Below, in pieces: positions 8,543-16,827 of a DNA stretch of 64,000 nt (its first letter is position 1; each line of letters starts with the position of its first letter). The position numbers and the translations under genes are program-made. Where the stretch lies: positions 186,001 to 250,000 of the forward strand of contig NZ_JAGINU010000002.1 of the NCBI RefSeq assembly GCF_017876315.1, written 5' to 3'. The stretch comes from Pseudonocardia parietis. GTDB taxonomy: Bacteria > Actinomycetota > Actinomycetes > Mycobacteriales > Pseudonocardiaceae. The notes below the pieces were generated by a model. That model had not been told where the DNA came from, did no database searches, and saw only the letters and a list, made by a program, of their open reading frames with translations.

Positions 8543-8838
8543 GCGCCACCCCCGACACCACCGCCGGCCAGCCCGGGCCCTCCGGCGACCCGGTCGTCAC
8601 GAAGCTGTCCACTCTCGACCGGTTCCTGGCGGTGTGGATCATCGCGGCCATGGCCGTCGGCCTCGGCGCCGGACGACTGATCCCCGGGCTGGGCGAGGCC
8701 CTCGACGCCATCGCGATCGACGGGATCTCGCTGCCGATCGCGCTCGGCCTGCTGATCATGATGTACCCGGTGCTGGCGAAGGTCCGCTACGACCGCCTCG
8801 ACACCGTCACCGGCGACCGCAGGCTGATCCTTGGTCCT
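8539..8838 (+). pseudogene. ACR3-type arsenite permease, truncated
   Basis: Starts MSATPDTTAGQPG and proceeds through KLSTLDRFLAVWIIAAMAVG, LPIALGLLIMMYPVLAKVRY and RLDTVTGDRRL, the first three helices of ACR3/ArsB-type arsenite efflux carriers (normally about 350-400 residues with ten helices). Similarity stops near 8838 and the frame ends at 8874, so only about 100 residues remain and the protein cannot transport. The break point coincides with the 3' end of a convergent merR-type gene, indicating a recombination junction. With arsR it forms the stub of an ars operon. Confidence 0.8.
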
Positions 8839-9259
8839 TGGGGCGTCGGCCGCCTTCTGATGGTGCCTCGATGATCTGGCAGACAACGGCGTTCTGGCCG
8901 TGCCGGCGCGCGCTGGTGGCAGTGGCGCGGGCACGGGACAGTGACTGACGCAAGCGATTGAGATCGCGGAGCCGTTGATCGATGTCGGCGAGGTGCGCAT
9001 CGAGCAACGCCAGAACGCGGCCGCAGGGTTGCTCGCCGCCGCGCTGGAGGTCAAGAATTTCCTTGATCTCATCGAGGTGCAGGCCGAGGGTCTTCGCTTG
9101 GCGGACGAAGCGCAGCACGTCGAGATCATTCTCGGTGAAGACCCGGTATCCGGCCTGGGTCCGCTCGGCAGCAGGCAACAGCCCCTTGGCTTCCCACAGG
9201 CGGACCGCCTTGGCGCTCACACCGGCGGCTTCAGCTGCGGCGCCGACCGTCATTCGCAC
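8807..9259 (-). CDS. MerR family metal-type regulator
   Basis: 150 residues: HTH MTVGAAAEAAGVSAKAVRLW, wing EAKGLLPAAERTQAGYRVF, linker RFVRQAKTLGLHLDEIKEI, then a dimerisation helix with PCGRVLALLDAH and a C-terminal VVCQIIE. Cys at the start of the long helix and near the end is the pattern of metal-sensing MerR proteins (ZntR/CadR-like), although the second Cys pair is incomplete. The last about 18 residues (EAPSEGGRRPKDQG...) lie inside the truncated arsenite permease gene on the other strand and are probably not native, so the C-terminus was replaced by the junction. It is divergent from an MFS gene preceded by a MerR-type dyad. Confidence 0.85.
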   Translation of the reverse strand: MRMTVGAAAEAAGVSAKAVRLWEAKGLLPAAERTQAGYRVFTENDLDVLRFVRQAKTLGLHLDEIKEILDLQRGGEQPCGRVLALLDAHLADIDQRLRDLNRLRQSLSRARATATSARRHGQNAVVCQIIEAPSEGGRRPKDQGSACGRR

Positions 9260-9284
9260 GACAGACCTCCTCGCATGATCACCC

Positions 9285-9315
9285 TTGACCTTACCCCTGG
9301 GGGAAGGTTCTAGCG
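9285..9315 (+). promoter_or_regulatory. MerR-type dyad promoter
   Basis: A 10-1-10 dyad, ACCTTACCCC (9288-9297) and GGGGGAAGGT (9299-9308), has only one mismatch. It sits between a TTGACC -35 (9285-9290) and a possible -10 CTAGCG (9310-9315) with 19 bases of spacing, the stretched spacing MerR activators correct by twisting DNA. The adjacent divergent merR-type gene starts 25 bases away, so it is the likely regulator of the MFS gene downstream. Confidence 0.85.
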
Positions 9316-9362
9316 TCCGGTCGGCCGTCGAACCGTCCGACCCGACCGAAAGCGACAGTGCA

Positions 9363-10568
9363 GTGTTCGTTCAGCCAGAGGCCACGAGTAGTCCGCCCAG
9401 GGCCGTGCTCGCGCTGCTCACCGCAGCCGCGTTCCTAATCTTCGCGCAGGCCTTCATGATCGCGCCGATCCTGCCGCGGCTGGCAGAGGTGTTCGGCACC
9501 GCACCGGGCACGGTGGGGCTGGCGGTGCCCGCCTACCTGATCCCGTACGGGGTGATGACGCTGGTGTGGGGGCCACTCTCGGACCGGTTCGGGCGGCGCC
9601 CGGTGATCCTCGGATCGTTGGTGGCGTTCACCGTGCTGACCGCGGCGACCACGCTGGCCGACAGCGCGGGAGCGTTCATCAGCGTCCGGCTGGCCACGGC
9701 GGTCGGGGCCAGCGGCGTGGTACCGATCGCGCTGGCGTTGATCGGTGACCTGTTCCCGTATCAGCGACGGGGGCAGGCTTTGGGCTGGGTGTTCGGTGGG
9801 ATGGCCGGGGGGATCGCCGTGGGCGCGGCCGGCGGAGCGCTGGGCGAACCGAGCATCGGCTGGCCGGGCCTGTTCCTGGTCGTCGCCGCCGCCGGTCTGG
9901 TTTTGCTGATCAGTGCGCTGGTCATGCTGCCGGCCGCACCGCGCCCGCAGGCGCCTCCTGCGCTGCGGGCGGTGGTGAGCGGCTACCAAAGCCTGCTGCG
10001 TAGCTCCCGCGGCCGCCGCACCTACGGGTACGTGCTGGTCAACGCGGTACTGCACTCCGGGGTCTACACCTGGCTCGGGGTATATCTGCACCAGCGGTTC
10101 GGTCTGGACGAGTTCACCATCGGGCTGACACTGCTCGGCTACGGCATCCCTGGGTTCCTCCTCGGCGCAGTCATCGGCCGCATCGCCGACCGATTCGGCC
10201 GGGCCCGGCTCATCCCGGCCGGTGTCGGGCTCGGCGCGGTGTGCGCGCTGCTGCTGGCCGCCCCGATGCCGCTGATCGCGGTCCAAGCCGCAATCATCAC
10301 GTTGTCGCTGGCCTACGACATGACCCAACCGCCCCTGGGCGGGATCGTCACCACGCTGTCGAACAACCGCGGCCAGGCCATGGGCGTGAACGTGTGCACC
10401 CTGTTCACCGGGTTCGGGCTCGGAAGTCTAATCTTCCAGGCACTGCTGCCGGCCGGGTTCGCCGTCGCGTTCGGCGTCTTCGGGGCGACGGCACTGATCG
10501 CCACGGTGCTCGCCATTCCTCTATTCCGCGACGAGCGCCCCAGCACCGTGGTGCAGGCACCCGCATGA
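9363..10568 (+). CDS. MFS efflux transporter under MerR control
   Basis: 401-residue major facilitator with twelve predicted helices. Between helices 2 and 3 it has GPLSDRFGRRPVIL, the MFS signature loop, and GRIADRFGRARLIP in the second half. Start GTG at 9363 is chosen because longer in-frame starts would fall inside the -35/-10 dyad promoter. Substrate is not evident: the regulator looks metal-responsive, but the transporter resembles drug/sugar exporters of the Bcr/arabinose type. The next gene is a second, unrelated MFS pump 76 bases downstream in the same direction, probably the same transcript. Confidence 0.85.
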   Translation: MFVQPEATSSPPRAVLALLTAAAFLIFAQAFMIAPILPRLAEVFGTAPGTVGLAVPAYLIPYGVMTLVWGPLSDRFGRRPVILGSLVAFTVLTAATTLADSAGAFISVRLATAVGASGVVPIALALIGDLFPYQRRGQALGWVFGGMAGGIAVGAAGGALGEPSIGWPGLFLVVAAAGLVLLISALVMLPAAPRPQAPPALRAVVSGYQSLLRSSRGRRTYGYVLVNAVLHSGVYTWLGVYLHQRFGLDEFTIGLTLLGYGIPGFLLGAVIGRIADRFGRARLIPAGVGLGAVCALLLAAPMPLIAVQAAIITLSLAYDMTQPPLGGIVTTLSNNRGQAMGVNVCTLFTGFGLGSLIFQALLPAGFAVAFGVFGATALIATVLAIPLFRDERPSTVVQAPA

Positions 10569-10644
10569 GGGCTCCTGCGCGCCCCGTGCTCGACCATGGC
10601 GGGCCCAGGAGCCTCGATAGCCTCGACTGCCGGGGAGGCGCCGC

Positions 10645-11862
10645 ATGAGCGCTGCCCCACGCCGGGTCGGGCTGCGCACGGTGTTCGCCCACCCCGGCTA
10701 TCGGCGCTTGTGGTCGGCGCGCACGGCCTCGCAGTGCGGAGACATCTTCGCGACGGTGGCCTTGGCCCTGTTGGTGTTCGACCTGACCGGCTCCGCGCTG
10801 GGCGTGAGCGCGGTGGTGTTCGCCGAGATCCTGCCGGTCCTGTTGCTCGCGCCCCTGGCGGGAACCCTGGTCGACCGGCTTCCCCCGATCCGGATCATGA
10901 TCGCCGCGGACGTGTGGCGTGCCCTGCTCGCCGGCTCGCTGATCGTGCTCGGCGACCACGTCGTCGCGGTGTATGTGATCGCGTTCGGGCTTTCCGTCGG
11001 GGCGGTCCTGTTCAACCCCGCAGCCAACAGCGCCCTGCCCGCGCTGGTCGACGACAGCGAGCTCGTCGCGGCCAACAGCGGCATCTGGACAGCCGCAGTG
11101 CTGAGCCAGATCGCGCTGGCCCCGCTCGCCGGGCTGCTCTACACCGCACTCGGCCCCGCCCCGGCGTTCGGGATCAACGCGGCCAGCTTCGTGGCCAGCG
11201 CCGTCCTGCTCACCGGGCTGAAGTTACCGGCCACGCCGCGCTCGACCGCACGGCACGGGTTCTTTGCCGATGCCGTGGCCGGGGTGCGGGTACTGGCCTC
11301 GGACCGGTTGCTGCGGGCACTCGGGGCAGGTCAGCTCCTCGCGGCCCTGTCGGCCGGTGCGACGAGTGCCTTGCTGGTGGTGTTGGCGCGCGAGCACCTG
11401 GCCCTGCCGCCGTCGGGCTACGGGCTGCTGCTGGGCGCGATCGGCGTCGGCGCGGTCCTGGGCCCGTTGGTGGTGAGCCGGCTGCTCAGCGATCCGCGCC
11501 GCCCGGCGTTCGTGTTCGGCCCCTACGTGCTCCGCGGCCTGGTCGACCTCGCGCTCGCGACCTTCACCGCATTTCCGGTCGCCCTGGTCGCCCTCGCGGT
11601 CTATGGACTGGGGACCTCCACCGGCGCAGTCACCTTCAACTCCCTGCTGCAAGCCCACACCCCCGCGCACCTGCGCGGACGGATCTTCGCCGGCTTCGAC
11701 GTGTTCTGGCAGCTGGGCCGGCTCGCGTCGCTGCTCCTCGGCGGGTTGCTCGCCGCCGCGCTCGGCATCCAGGCCGTCTACCTCCTCGGCGGCCTCCTGC
11801 TCCTGGCGGCCGCGGCGATCGGCTGGGCCGGGGTCCGAGACCCGAGCTCGCCGACCGGGTAG
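10645..11862 (+). CDS. MFS transporter, MFS_3/EntS-like
   Basis: 405 residues, twelve predicted helices. N-terminus HPGYRRLWSARTASQCGD, LTGSALGVSAVVFAEILP and APLAGTLVDRLP follow the pattern of the MFS_3/EntS-like exporters (siderophore or drug efflux); FNPAANSALPALVDDSELVA matches the typical central loop. ATG at 10645 follows GGGGAGGCGCCGC. Probably co-transcribed with the preceding MFS gene from the MerR-type promoter. No substrate can be read from sequence. After its stop, 11863-12034 shows nothing I can support. Confidence 0.85.
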   Translation: MSAAPRRVGLRTVFAHPGYRRLWSARTASQCGDIFATVALALLVFDLTGSALGVSAVVFAEILPVLLLAPLAGTLVDRLPPIRIMIAADVWRALLAGSLIVLGDHVVAVYVIAFGLSVGAVLFNPAANSALPALVDDSELVAANSGIWTAAVLSQIALAPLAGLLYTALGPAPAFGINAASFVASAVLLTGLKLPATPRSTARHGFFADAVAGVRVLASDRLLRALGAGQLLAALSAGATSALLVVLAREHLALPPSGYGLLLGAIGVGAVLGPLVVSRLLSDPRRPAFVFGPYVLRGLVDLALATFTAFPVALVALAVYGLGTSTGAVTFNSLLQAHTPAHLRGRIFAGFDVFWQLGRLASLLLGGLLAAALGIQAVYLLGGLLLLAAAAIGWAGVRDPSSPTG

Positions 11863-12034
11863 CTGGGTCCGGCCCGAGCGGCGGTGACGCTCGTGCACGG
11901 GGCATGAGGCCCGTCCCAGCACGGCCAAGAACGGGGTGCAAGGCCTTACGACTGGGCTGGCGGTGCCGCGATGGTGAGCTGGCGCCGATGGTGGTCGAAG
12001 TGCTGGGTGCCGAATTGTCCCCACGAGAACGTTG

Positions 12035-12149
12035 CCTCGGAGCGTCTTGTTCCGACCAGACCGCTACGACGTCAGACGTCACCGGCGCCCTGGTCTGCCT
12101 CGTCGGCGTCGCCGTGATCATGTACACGCCACGAACCGGCACGGTCTGA
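12035..12149 (+). pseudogene. C-terminal remnant of YnfA (UPF0060) membrane protein
   Basis: One frame reads LFRPDRYDV and the next continues TGALVCLVGVAVIMYTPR before a stop: together the conserved last helix of YnfA-type four-helix proteins (FRPDRxDxxGAxxCLxGVxVIMYxPR). The frames are separated by a 7-base tandem duplication GACGTCAGACGTCA at about 12067-12080, a clear slippage scar. The first three helices are absent. YnfA-like genes often accompany metal and drug resistance genes in actinobacteria. 12150-12305 downstream shows no gene. Confidence 0.75.
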
Positions 12150-12305
12150 GGCTGAGCAGCCCGTCGACCGCATCAGGTGGAGCGCAGCCTCAGGCAGTAA
12201 CCGGCCCCCACCAGTGCCACCAGCGTTCGGGCGCGATCCGGCGACAGCCACCCTCGTTCGTGCGGCACAGCTAGCGCGCCGACAACGTGAGCAGACGCTT
12301 TCGGA

Positions 12306-12824
12306 TCATTCGGTTGGGTTTCGCGGGGGCGGTTCCCAAGGGTGAAGGCGGGGTATCCAGCGTGGAACGTTGTCCCGATAACGCGCGTGGTCGTCGCCGA
12401 ACCGGCGGGCTAGCCGCGGTTCCTCAACGCGAGTGACCATGATGGTGACGAAGAGCGCGAACACGACAAGCCAGGCCAGGAGGCTCAGGGACCGCGTTGC
12501 GATCGTCTCGCCGACGAGGATGGCCAGAACTGCACTGAACATCGGGTGGCGCACATGTCGATAGGGCCCGTGCACTACCAGGGTGCGCGGTGGGTCCTGT
12601 GGCGACAATGTTCCCTCGCCCTGCTGGGCGAAGAGGCTGATCGTCCAGGCGAGCATCGCGACGCCGCCCGCGATCAGCAGGGCGCCGACCGTCAGGGCCA
12701 GGTAGCCGAGTAGTGGACCAAGATCGACCGGAGCGGGCCCCGTGATCGTTACGATCAACGCTGGGATGATGATCGTGACGGTTACCGGACCGAGCAGTAT
12801 CGCCCGCAGGTGCTGTACCAGCAT
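12306..12824 (-). CDS. Isoprenylcysteine methyltransferase-like membrane protein
   Basis: 172 residues with four to five hydrophobic helices and the family signature HGPYRHVRHPMFSAVL followed by EEPRLARRFGDDHARYRDNV and PRWIP. This is the ICMT/PEMT-like fold (SAM-binding C-terminus) widespread in bacteria with mostly unknown substrates. It is the last gene of a minus-strand run cadC - ATPase - second ICMT-like gene - this gene, separated by 60 bases from its paralogue. Why membrane methyltransferases travel with cadmium ATPases is not established. Confidence 0.85.
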   Translation of the reverse strand: MLVQHLRAILLGPVTVTIIIPALIVTITGPAPVDLGPLLGYLALTVGALLIAGGVAMLAWTISLFAQQGEGTLSPQDPPRTLVVHGPYRHVRHPMFSAVLAILVGETIATRSLSLLAWLVVFALFVTIMVTRVEEPRLARRFGDDHARYRDNVPRWIPRLHPWEPPPRNPTE

Positions 12825-12884
12825 GATGTTGACCTCCTGGCCGCATGTGCGGAGCCCAAGGGCGGGGCGCGAGGCCCCCGCCCG

Positions 12885-13436
12885 CTATGACCGAACGCCG
12901 ATCCAACGCGGAACTCGGCCGTACAGGCGCCCGTAGGCCGTTCCGAACTGTCGCTGCAGGTGCCGTTCCTCGACCGCTACCCAGGCGCGCACGACTACGG
13001 CCAGTTCGATGGCCAGCAGCGCGGCCCGCGGTGAGTCTCGGGCGGCGGCGAGCCCGGCGGTGGCGGCGACGAAGCCCGTGTACTGGGGGTTGCGGCTGTA
13101 GTTGTAGATCCCGCCGGTGATCAGCTCACCGGTCTCGCCGCCGTTGAGCTGCTGCGGGCTGGCGAACGGCGTCATGCCGGCTCCTGCGAGAGTCGTCCCG
13201 GCTGCGGCGACGGCGTAGCCGGCGACGCGCTGGCCGGTCGGCACGTCGCGGTGGCGGGCGAGGGACTCGGTGAGCAGGACTCCGAACGTCGCGTAGGCAG
13301 CCCACATCATCATCTGGGTTCCCCGTCGCAGGGTTCCGTTGCGGTCCAGCTCGTTCCGCATCCGGTGAAGGAGCGGGATAGTGGCGACCGTGAGGACGGT
13401 GTTGGCCAGGCGTGCCGCCCGATCGGCCGTGGTCAT
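12885..13436 (-). CDS. Isoprenylcysteine methyltransferase-like membrane protein
   Basis: 183 residues from ATG 13436, which overlaps the ATPase stop by four bases, so the genes are coupled. Signature GGIYNYSRNPQYTGF and the end VEERHLQRQFGTAYGRLYGR then PRWIG define the ICMT-like family. About four membrane helices. It is a distant paralogue of the gene at 12306-12824, and the pair follows a cadC/P-type ATPase operon. Possible roles are lipid or quinone methylation at the membrane; this is speculation from the family. Confidence 0.85.
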   Translation of the reverse strand: MTTADRAARLANTVLTVATIPLLHRMRNELDRNGTLRRGTQMMMWAAYATFGVLLTESLARHRDVPTGQRVAGYAVAAAGTTLAGAGMTPFASPQQLNGGETGELITGGIYNYSRNPQYTGFVAATAGLAAARDSPRAALLAIELAVVVRAWVAVEERHLQRQFGTAYGRLYGRVPRWIGVRS

Positions 13437-15628
13437 GGGTGAGACCTCTGGTGTGCCTGTGTCTCTCGTGCGGCAGCGGGCGGTTCGGGGCTGCAGCATG
13501 CGCATCCATTCGCGCAACCACTGTGGTGCGGCGGTTGTGCCGGGGCGGATCCCGGATCGGTGTCGAGCGGCGACGGTCCGGTGGCCACGCTGTGGGGTGT
13601 GGCCGGTCGGGGTGTCGGCGCGCAGCAGGGGTCGTCCGGTTCCGGCGCGGGCTCGATCGTGATGTGGTGTCGCCCCGAGGTGGCCGGGGCGGCAGTGAGG
13701 CCGGGCATTGTCCGTGTCCGCGCGGCGCGGACGGCGTTGAGGATGACCAGCACTTCGGCGGCCTCGTGGATCACCACGACGGCGGCCAGGCCCAGGACAC
13801 CGAACGCGGCGAGCGGGATCAGCGCGCCGATGATCAGCAGCGAGAAGCCGACGTTCTGCAGCATGATCGTGCGGGCGTGGCGGGCGTGGGCGAGGTTCTG
13901 TGGGAGGTGGCGCAGGTCCTCGCCCAGCAGCGCGACGTCGGCGGTTTCGATGGCGACGTCGGTGCCCATGGCGCCCATCGCGATGCCGACATCGGCGGTG
14001 GCCAGCGCCGGGGCGTCGTTGACGCCGTCACCGACCATGGCGATCCGGCGGCCCCGGGCGATTTCGGGCAGCAGGCGGGCCTTGTCCTCGGGGCGCAGTT
14101 CGGCGTGCACGACGTCGATCCCGGCCTGCTCGCCGAGCGTCGCCGCGGTGCGGTGGTTGTCGCCGGTGAGCATGGCGACCTCGATCCCGAGCGCGCGCAT
14201 GCGGCGAACGGCTTCGGCTGCTTCGGGGCGCAGCTCGTCCCGGACGGCAACGGCGCCGAGCAGCGTGCCGCCGCGCTCGAGGAGTACGACCGTTGCCCCC
14301 TGGTCCTGCAGCCGCGCGACGTCGTCGGCCAACGGGCCGGCGTCGACCCAGCCGGGCTTACCCAGCCGCAGCTCGACCCCGTCGCGGAGGCCGGTCAGGC
14401 CGTGCCCGGGCACGGCGGTGACATCGTCGGCGGGCTCTACCGCGACCGACCACGGTGCCGCCTCGGCGGCGGTGAGGACTGCCCGGGCCAGTGGGTGCTC
14501 GCTCCGGGATTCCAGCGCGGCGGCGGTGGCCAGCACGTCGGCGTGGTCCTCGCCGGGTGCAGCGAGAACCTCGACCACCTCGGGCTCGTTGCGGGTCAGG
14601 GTGCCGGTCTTGTCCAGCGCGACAGCTCTGATCCGGCCGAGCTCCTCCAGCGCCGCACCACCCTTGACCAGCGCGCCGTGCCGGCTGGACGCGCCGATCG
14701 CGGCGACCACGGTGAGCGGTACCGAGATCGCCAGCGCGCACGGTGACGCGGCCACGAGCACGACGAGGGCTCGTTCGAGCCAGAGCATCGGGTCGCCGAA
14801 CAGCGCGCCCAGCCCGGCGATCAGCACGGCCAGGACCATGATCGCAGGAACCAGCGGGCGGGCGATCCGGTCGGCGAGGCGCTGACCGGAGCCCTTGCGC
14901 TCCTGGGCCTGCTCGACGATGTGCACGATCCGCGCCAGCGAGCTGTCCGAGGCCGGGGCGCTGACCACGACCTCGATCGCGCCACCGCCGTTGATCGTCC
15001 CGGCGTAGAGGTCGTCGCCCGGTTCCGCCTCGACCGGGACCGACTCACCGGTGATCGCGGAGGTGTCCAGGCTGGTCCGCCCGGTGCGGATGGTGCCGTC
15101 GGTCGCGGCTCGCTCACCGGGGCGCAGGATCAGGACGTCGCCGACGACCAGGTCGTCAGGGGAGACGGTGAGCTCGTCGCCGTCGCGCAGCACCGAGGCG
15201 GTCGGTGGGACCAGTCCGAGCAGGGCGCGTAGGCCGCGGCGGGTCCGGGTCACGGCATGGTGTTCGAGCCCTTCGGCGATGGAGAACAGGATCCCGAGCA
15301 GGGCGGCCTCGGGGATCTGTCCGAGTGCGACGGCGCCGATCACGGCGATCGTCATCAGGGTGCCGACACCGATCCGGCCGTGGCGCAGGTTGCGCAGCGC
15401 GTCGGGCACGAACGTCGACGCCGCGACCACGGCCGCGACCAGCTCGACCCCGCCGATCAGCAGCGCCGGACCACCGGCGACGAGAGCGAGCACCCAGGCG
15501 GCGGCGAGCAGCACCGCAGCGACCGCGGCGAGCTGTAGCTCCCGGACCTGCCAGATACGGCCGGGCCCCTCATCGCCTCCCGCAGTGCTGTCGGGTGCGG
15601 GTGCGGATGCAGTGCCGGACTCAGACAC
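13433..15628 (-). CDS. P1B-type Cd/Zn/Pb-exporting ATPase (ZntA/CadA-like)
   Basis: 731 residues. Core ATPase motifs are all present: TSAITGESVPV, the transmembrane metal motif AASPCALAISVP (SPC, with HEAAEVLVILNAVR at the end, a Zn/Cd/Pb class hallmark), DKTGTLTRNEP with the phosphorylated Asp, SEHPLARA, MLTGDNHRTA and VGDGVNDAPAL. No N-terminal HMA domain; instead the C-terminus carries a Cys/His-rich tail (CANGCACCSPEP), a probable metal-binding extension. GTG at 15628 is preferred: GGAGCG precedes it and it lies 8 bases inside the end of cadC, a coupled arrangement. Exports Cd(II), Zn(II) or Pb(II). Confidence 0.93.
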   Translation of the reverse strand: MSESGTASAPAPDSTAGGDEGPGRIWQVRELQLAAVAAVLLAAAWVLALVAGGPALLIGGVELVAAVVAASTFVPDALRNLRHGRIGVGTLMTIAVIGAVALGQIPEAALLGILFSIAEGLEHHAVTRTRRGLRALLGLVPPTASVLRDGDELTVSPDDLVVGDVLILRPGERAATDGTIRTGRTSLDTSAITGESVPVEAEPGDDLYAGTINGGGAIEVVVSAPASDSSLARIVHIVEQAQERKGSGQRLADRIARPLVPAIMVLAVLIAGLGALFGDPMLWLERALVVLVAASPCALAISVPLTVVAAIGASSRHGALVKGGAALEELGRIRAVALDKTGTLTRNEPEVVEVLAAPGEDHADVLATAAALESRSEHPLARAVLTAAEAAPWSVAVEPADDVTAVPGHGLTGLRDGVELRLGKPGWVDAGPLADDVARLQDQGATVVLLERGGTLLGAVAVRDELRPEAAEAVRRMRALGIEVAMLTGDNHRTAATLGEQAGIDVVHAELRPEDKARLLPEIARGRRIAMVGDGVNDAPALATADVGIAMGAMGTDVAIETADVALLGEDLRHLPQNLAHARHARTIMLQNVGFSLLIIGALIPLAAFGVLGLAAVVVIHEAAEVLVILNAVRAARTRTMPGLTAAPATSGRHHITIEPAPEPDDPCCAPTPRPATPHSVATGPSPLDTDPGSAPAQPPHHSGCANGCACCSPEPPAAARETQAHQRSHP

Positions 15629-16031
15629 GATCCGCTCCTTCCAACACCGCGTCGCCGTCGCCATCGGCGTCGACGGCTGTGCCGTTGTCGACCTCGACCA
15701 GCACCGACAGGACGGAGCGTCCCCGGTCGGAGAGCTGGTACATCACCATCCGGCCGTCCCGGCGCGAGGTCACGACCCCAGCCGTGCGCAGCTGGCGCAG
15801 GTGGTGTGACACCAGTGCCTGCGACGCTCCGACGATCCAGGCGGTGTCGCACACGCACAGTTCGTCCCCCTCGAGGAGGGCGGCCGCGATCCGCAGCCGG
15901 GTGGGGTCCCCGAGTCCGCGGGCCACACCGGCCGCCGGTTCGATCCGAGTGGTGTCCGGCAGTGCGGCACGGATCCGTTCGGCGTGCGGAAGATCGAGAC
16001 AGAGCAGGTCACACACGTCATCCATGGCCAT
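15621..16031 (-). CDS. cadC: CadC-like ArsR family Cd/Pb repressor
   Basis: 136 residues. N-terminus VCDLLCLDLPHAERIR places Cys at positions 7 and 11, and ELCVCDTAW places Cys at 59 and 61, which reproduces the four-Cys alpha3N site of staphylococcal CadC (Cys7, 11, 58, 60). DNA-binding region ASQALVSHHLRQLRTAGVV and wing GRMVMYQLSD are standard ArsR. It is first in the operon with the Cd/Zn ATPase, overlapping it by 8 bases. The dyad just upstream (16032-16061) is the expected operator. Confidence 0.92.
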   Translation of the reverse strand: MAMDDVCDLLCLDLPHAERIRAALPDTTRIEPAAGVARGLGDPTRLRIAAALLEGDELCVCDTAWIVGASQALVSHHLRQLRTAGVVTSRRDGRMVMYQLSDRGRSVLSVLVEVDNGTAVDADGDGDAVLEGADRV

Positions 16032-16061
16032 ACAAACATTCTAATGACCATCGATGTATTT
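16032..16061 (-). promoter_or_regulatory. Probable CadC operator/promoter
   Basis: Imperfect inverted repeat ACAAACAT (16032-16039) and ATGTATTT (16054-16061) abuts the cadC start codon. On the minus strand a TAGAAT -10-like hexamer falls inside it. AT-rich dyads of this kind directly before the start fit ArsR/CadC-type autoregulation, probably with a very short or absent leader. Confidence 0.55.
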
Positions 16062-16195
16062 GGGTAGTGCTGCCCGGAGGCCAGAGCACCGGAGGGCGGA
16101 CGTACTCTACGAGCCGTCGAAGATGCAGGCCGGTGGCATGACGTCGGGTCCGTCACGACGGATGAGCAGGCCCGTTACCTTCTGAGAAGGGGTGG

Positions 16196-16690
16196 GTGAT
16201 TGTGCGTACTGCGATACGCCGTCCCGCAACCCCGTTCGTCGTCCTGCTGCTGGCCGTGCTCGTGCACACCGCGTTCGGCCCCCTCCTGGCCTGCCACGAC
16301 ATGGCTCAGGAACGGTCGGTGGCGACGGTCGCCTCCGTCACGGTGTCTCCGGACCACGAGCCCGCAGAATGTCCCGGCTGCGGGCCCGATGAGTCTCCCG
16401 ACGCGGAAAGCCCCGCCAGGAGTCCCGCAGCCGAGGATCTGCTCTCACCGAACGAGACAGATCCGTGTACCCCGGACCGGCCCTGTCACGGCCCGAGCGG
16501 ATCGCACGCCGCCGAGGACGCCGCGCTACGCGGACTCGACAACCCGCGTGACCCGGGCCCCGCGCTCGTCCCCGCGTGCCTGGGGCCCGCCCGGGCGGAG
16601 CTGCCCGTCGTGTCCGCGCCGACGTCGAGCCCGGTTCCTCCGGCGGCGGTTCGCGCGCCCGTCGCCGTGCTCTGCGTCGATCGGAACTGA
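16196..16690 (+). CDS. Predicted membrane-anchored/secreted Cys-rich protein
   Basis: 164 residues from GTG 16196 (GTG 16202 also possible) after AGAAGG. One N-terminal helix (FVVLLLAVLVHTAFGPLLA) followed by an extracytoplasmic region with spaced Cys and His (CHDMAQ, ECPGCGPDE, CTPDRPCHG). The rest is Pro/Ala-rich and probably disordered. It diverges from cadC, and the Cys clusters suggest metal binding outside the cell, but I recognise no family. The short interval 16062-16195 carries the divergent promoters. Confidence 0.55.
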   Translation: MIVRTAIRRPATPFVVLLLAVLVHTAFGPLLACHDMAQERSVATVASVTVSPDHEPAECPGCGPDESPDAESPARSPAAEDLLSPNETDPCTPDRPCHGPSGSHAAEDAALRGLDNPRDPGPALVPACLGPARAELPVVSAPTSSPVPPAAVRAPVAVLCVDRN

Positions 16691-16827
16691 TCCGCCCGGC
16701 GCCGGGGTCGACTTCCCGTCTGTGACCGGCCGCTGAGGCCGTCTTGCGGGATGTCGCGTCCGGAGTCACCGCAGCGGAAACCGATTCGCGACGCCAGGTC
16801 GCCTGGTCTGCCCGAAGGGCCCCTTCC

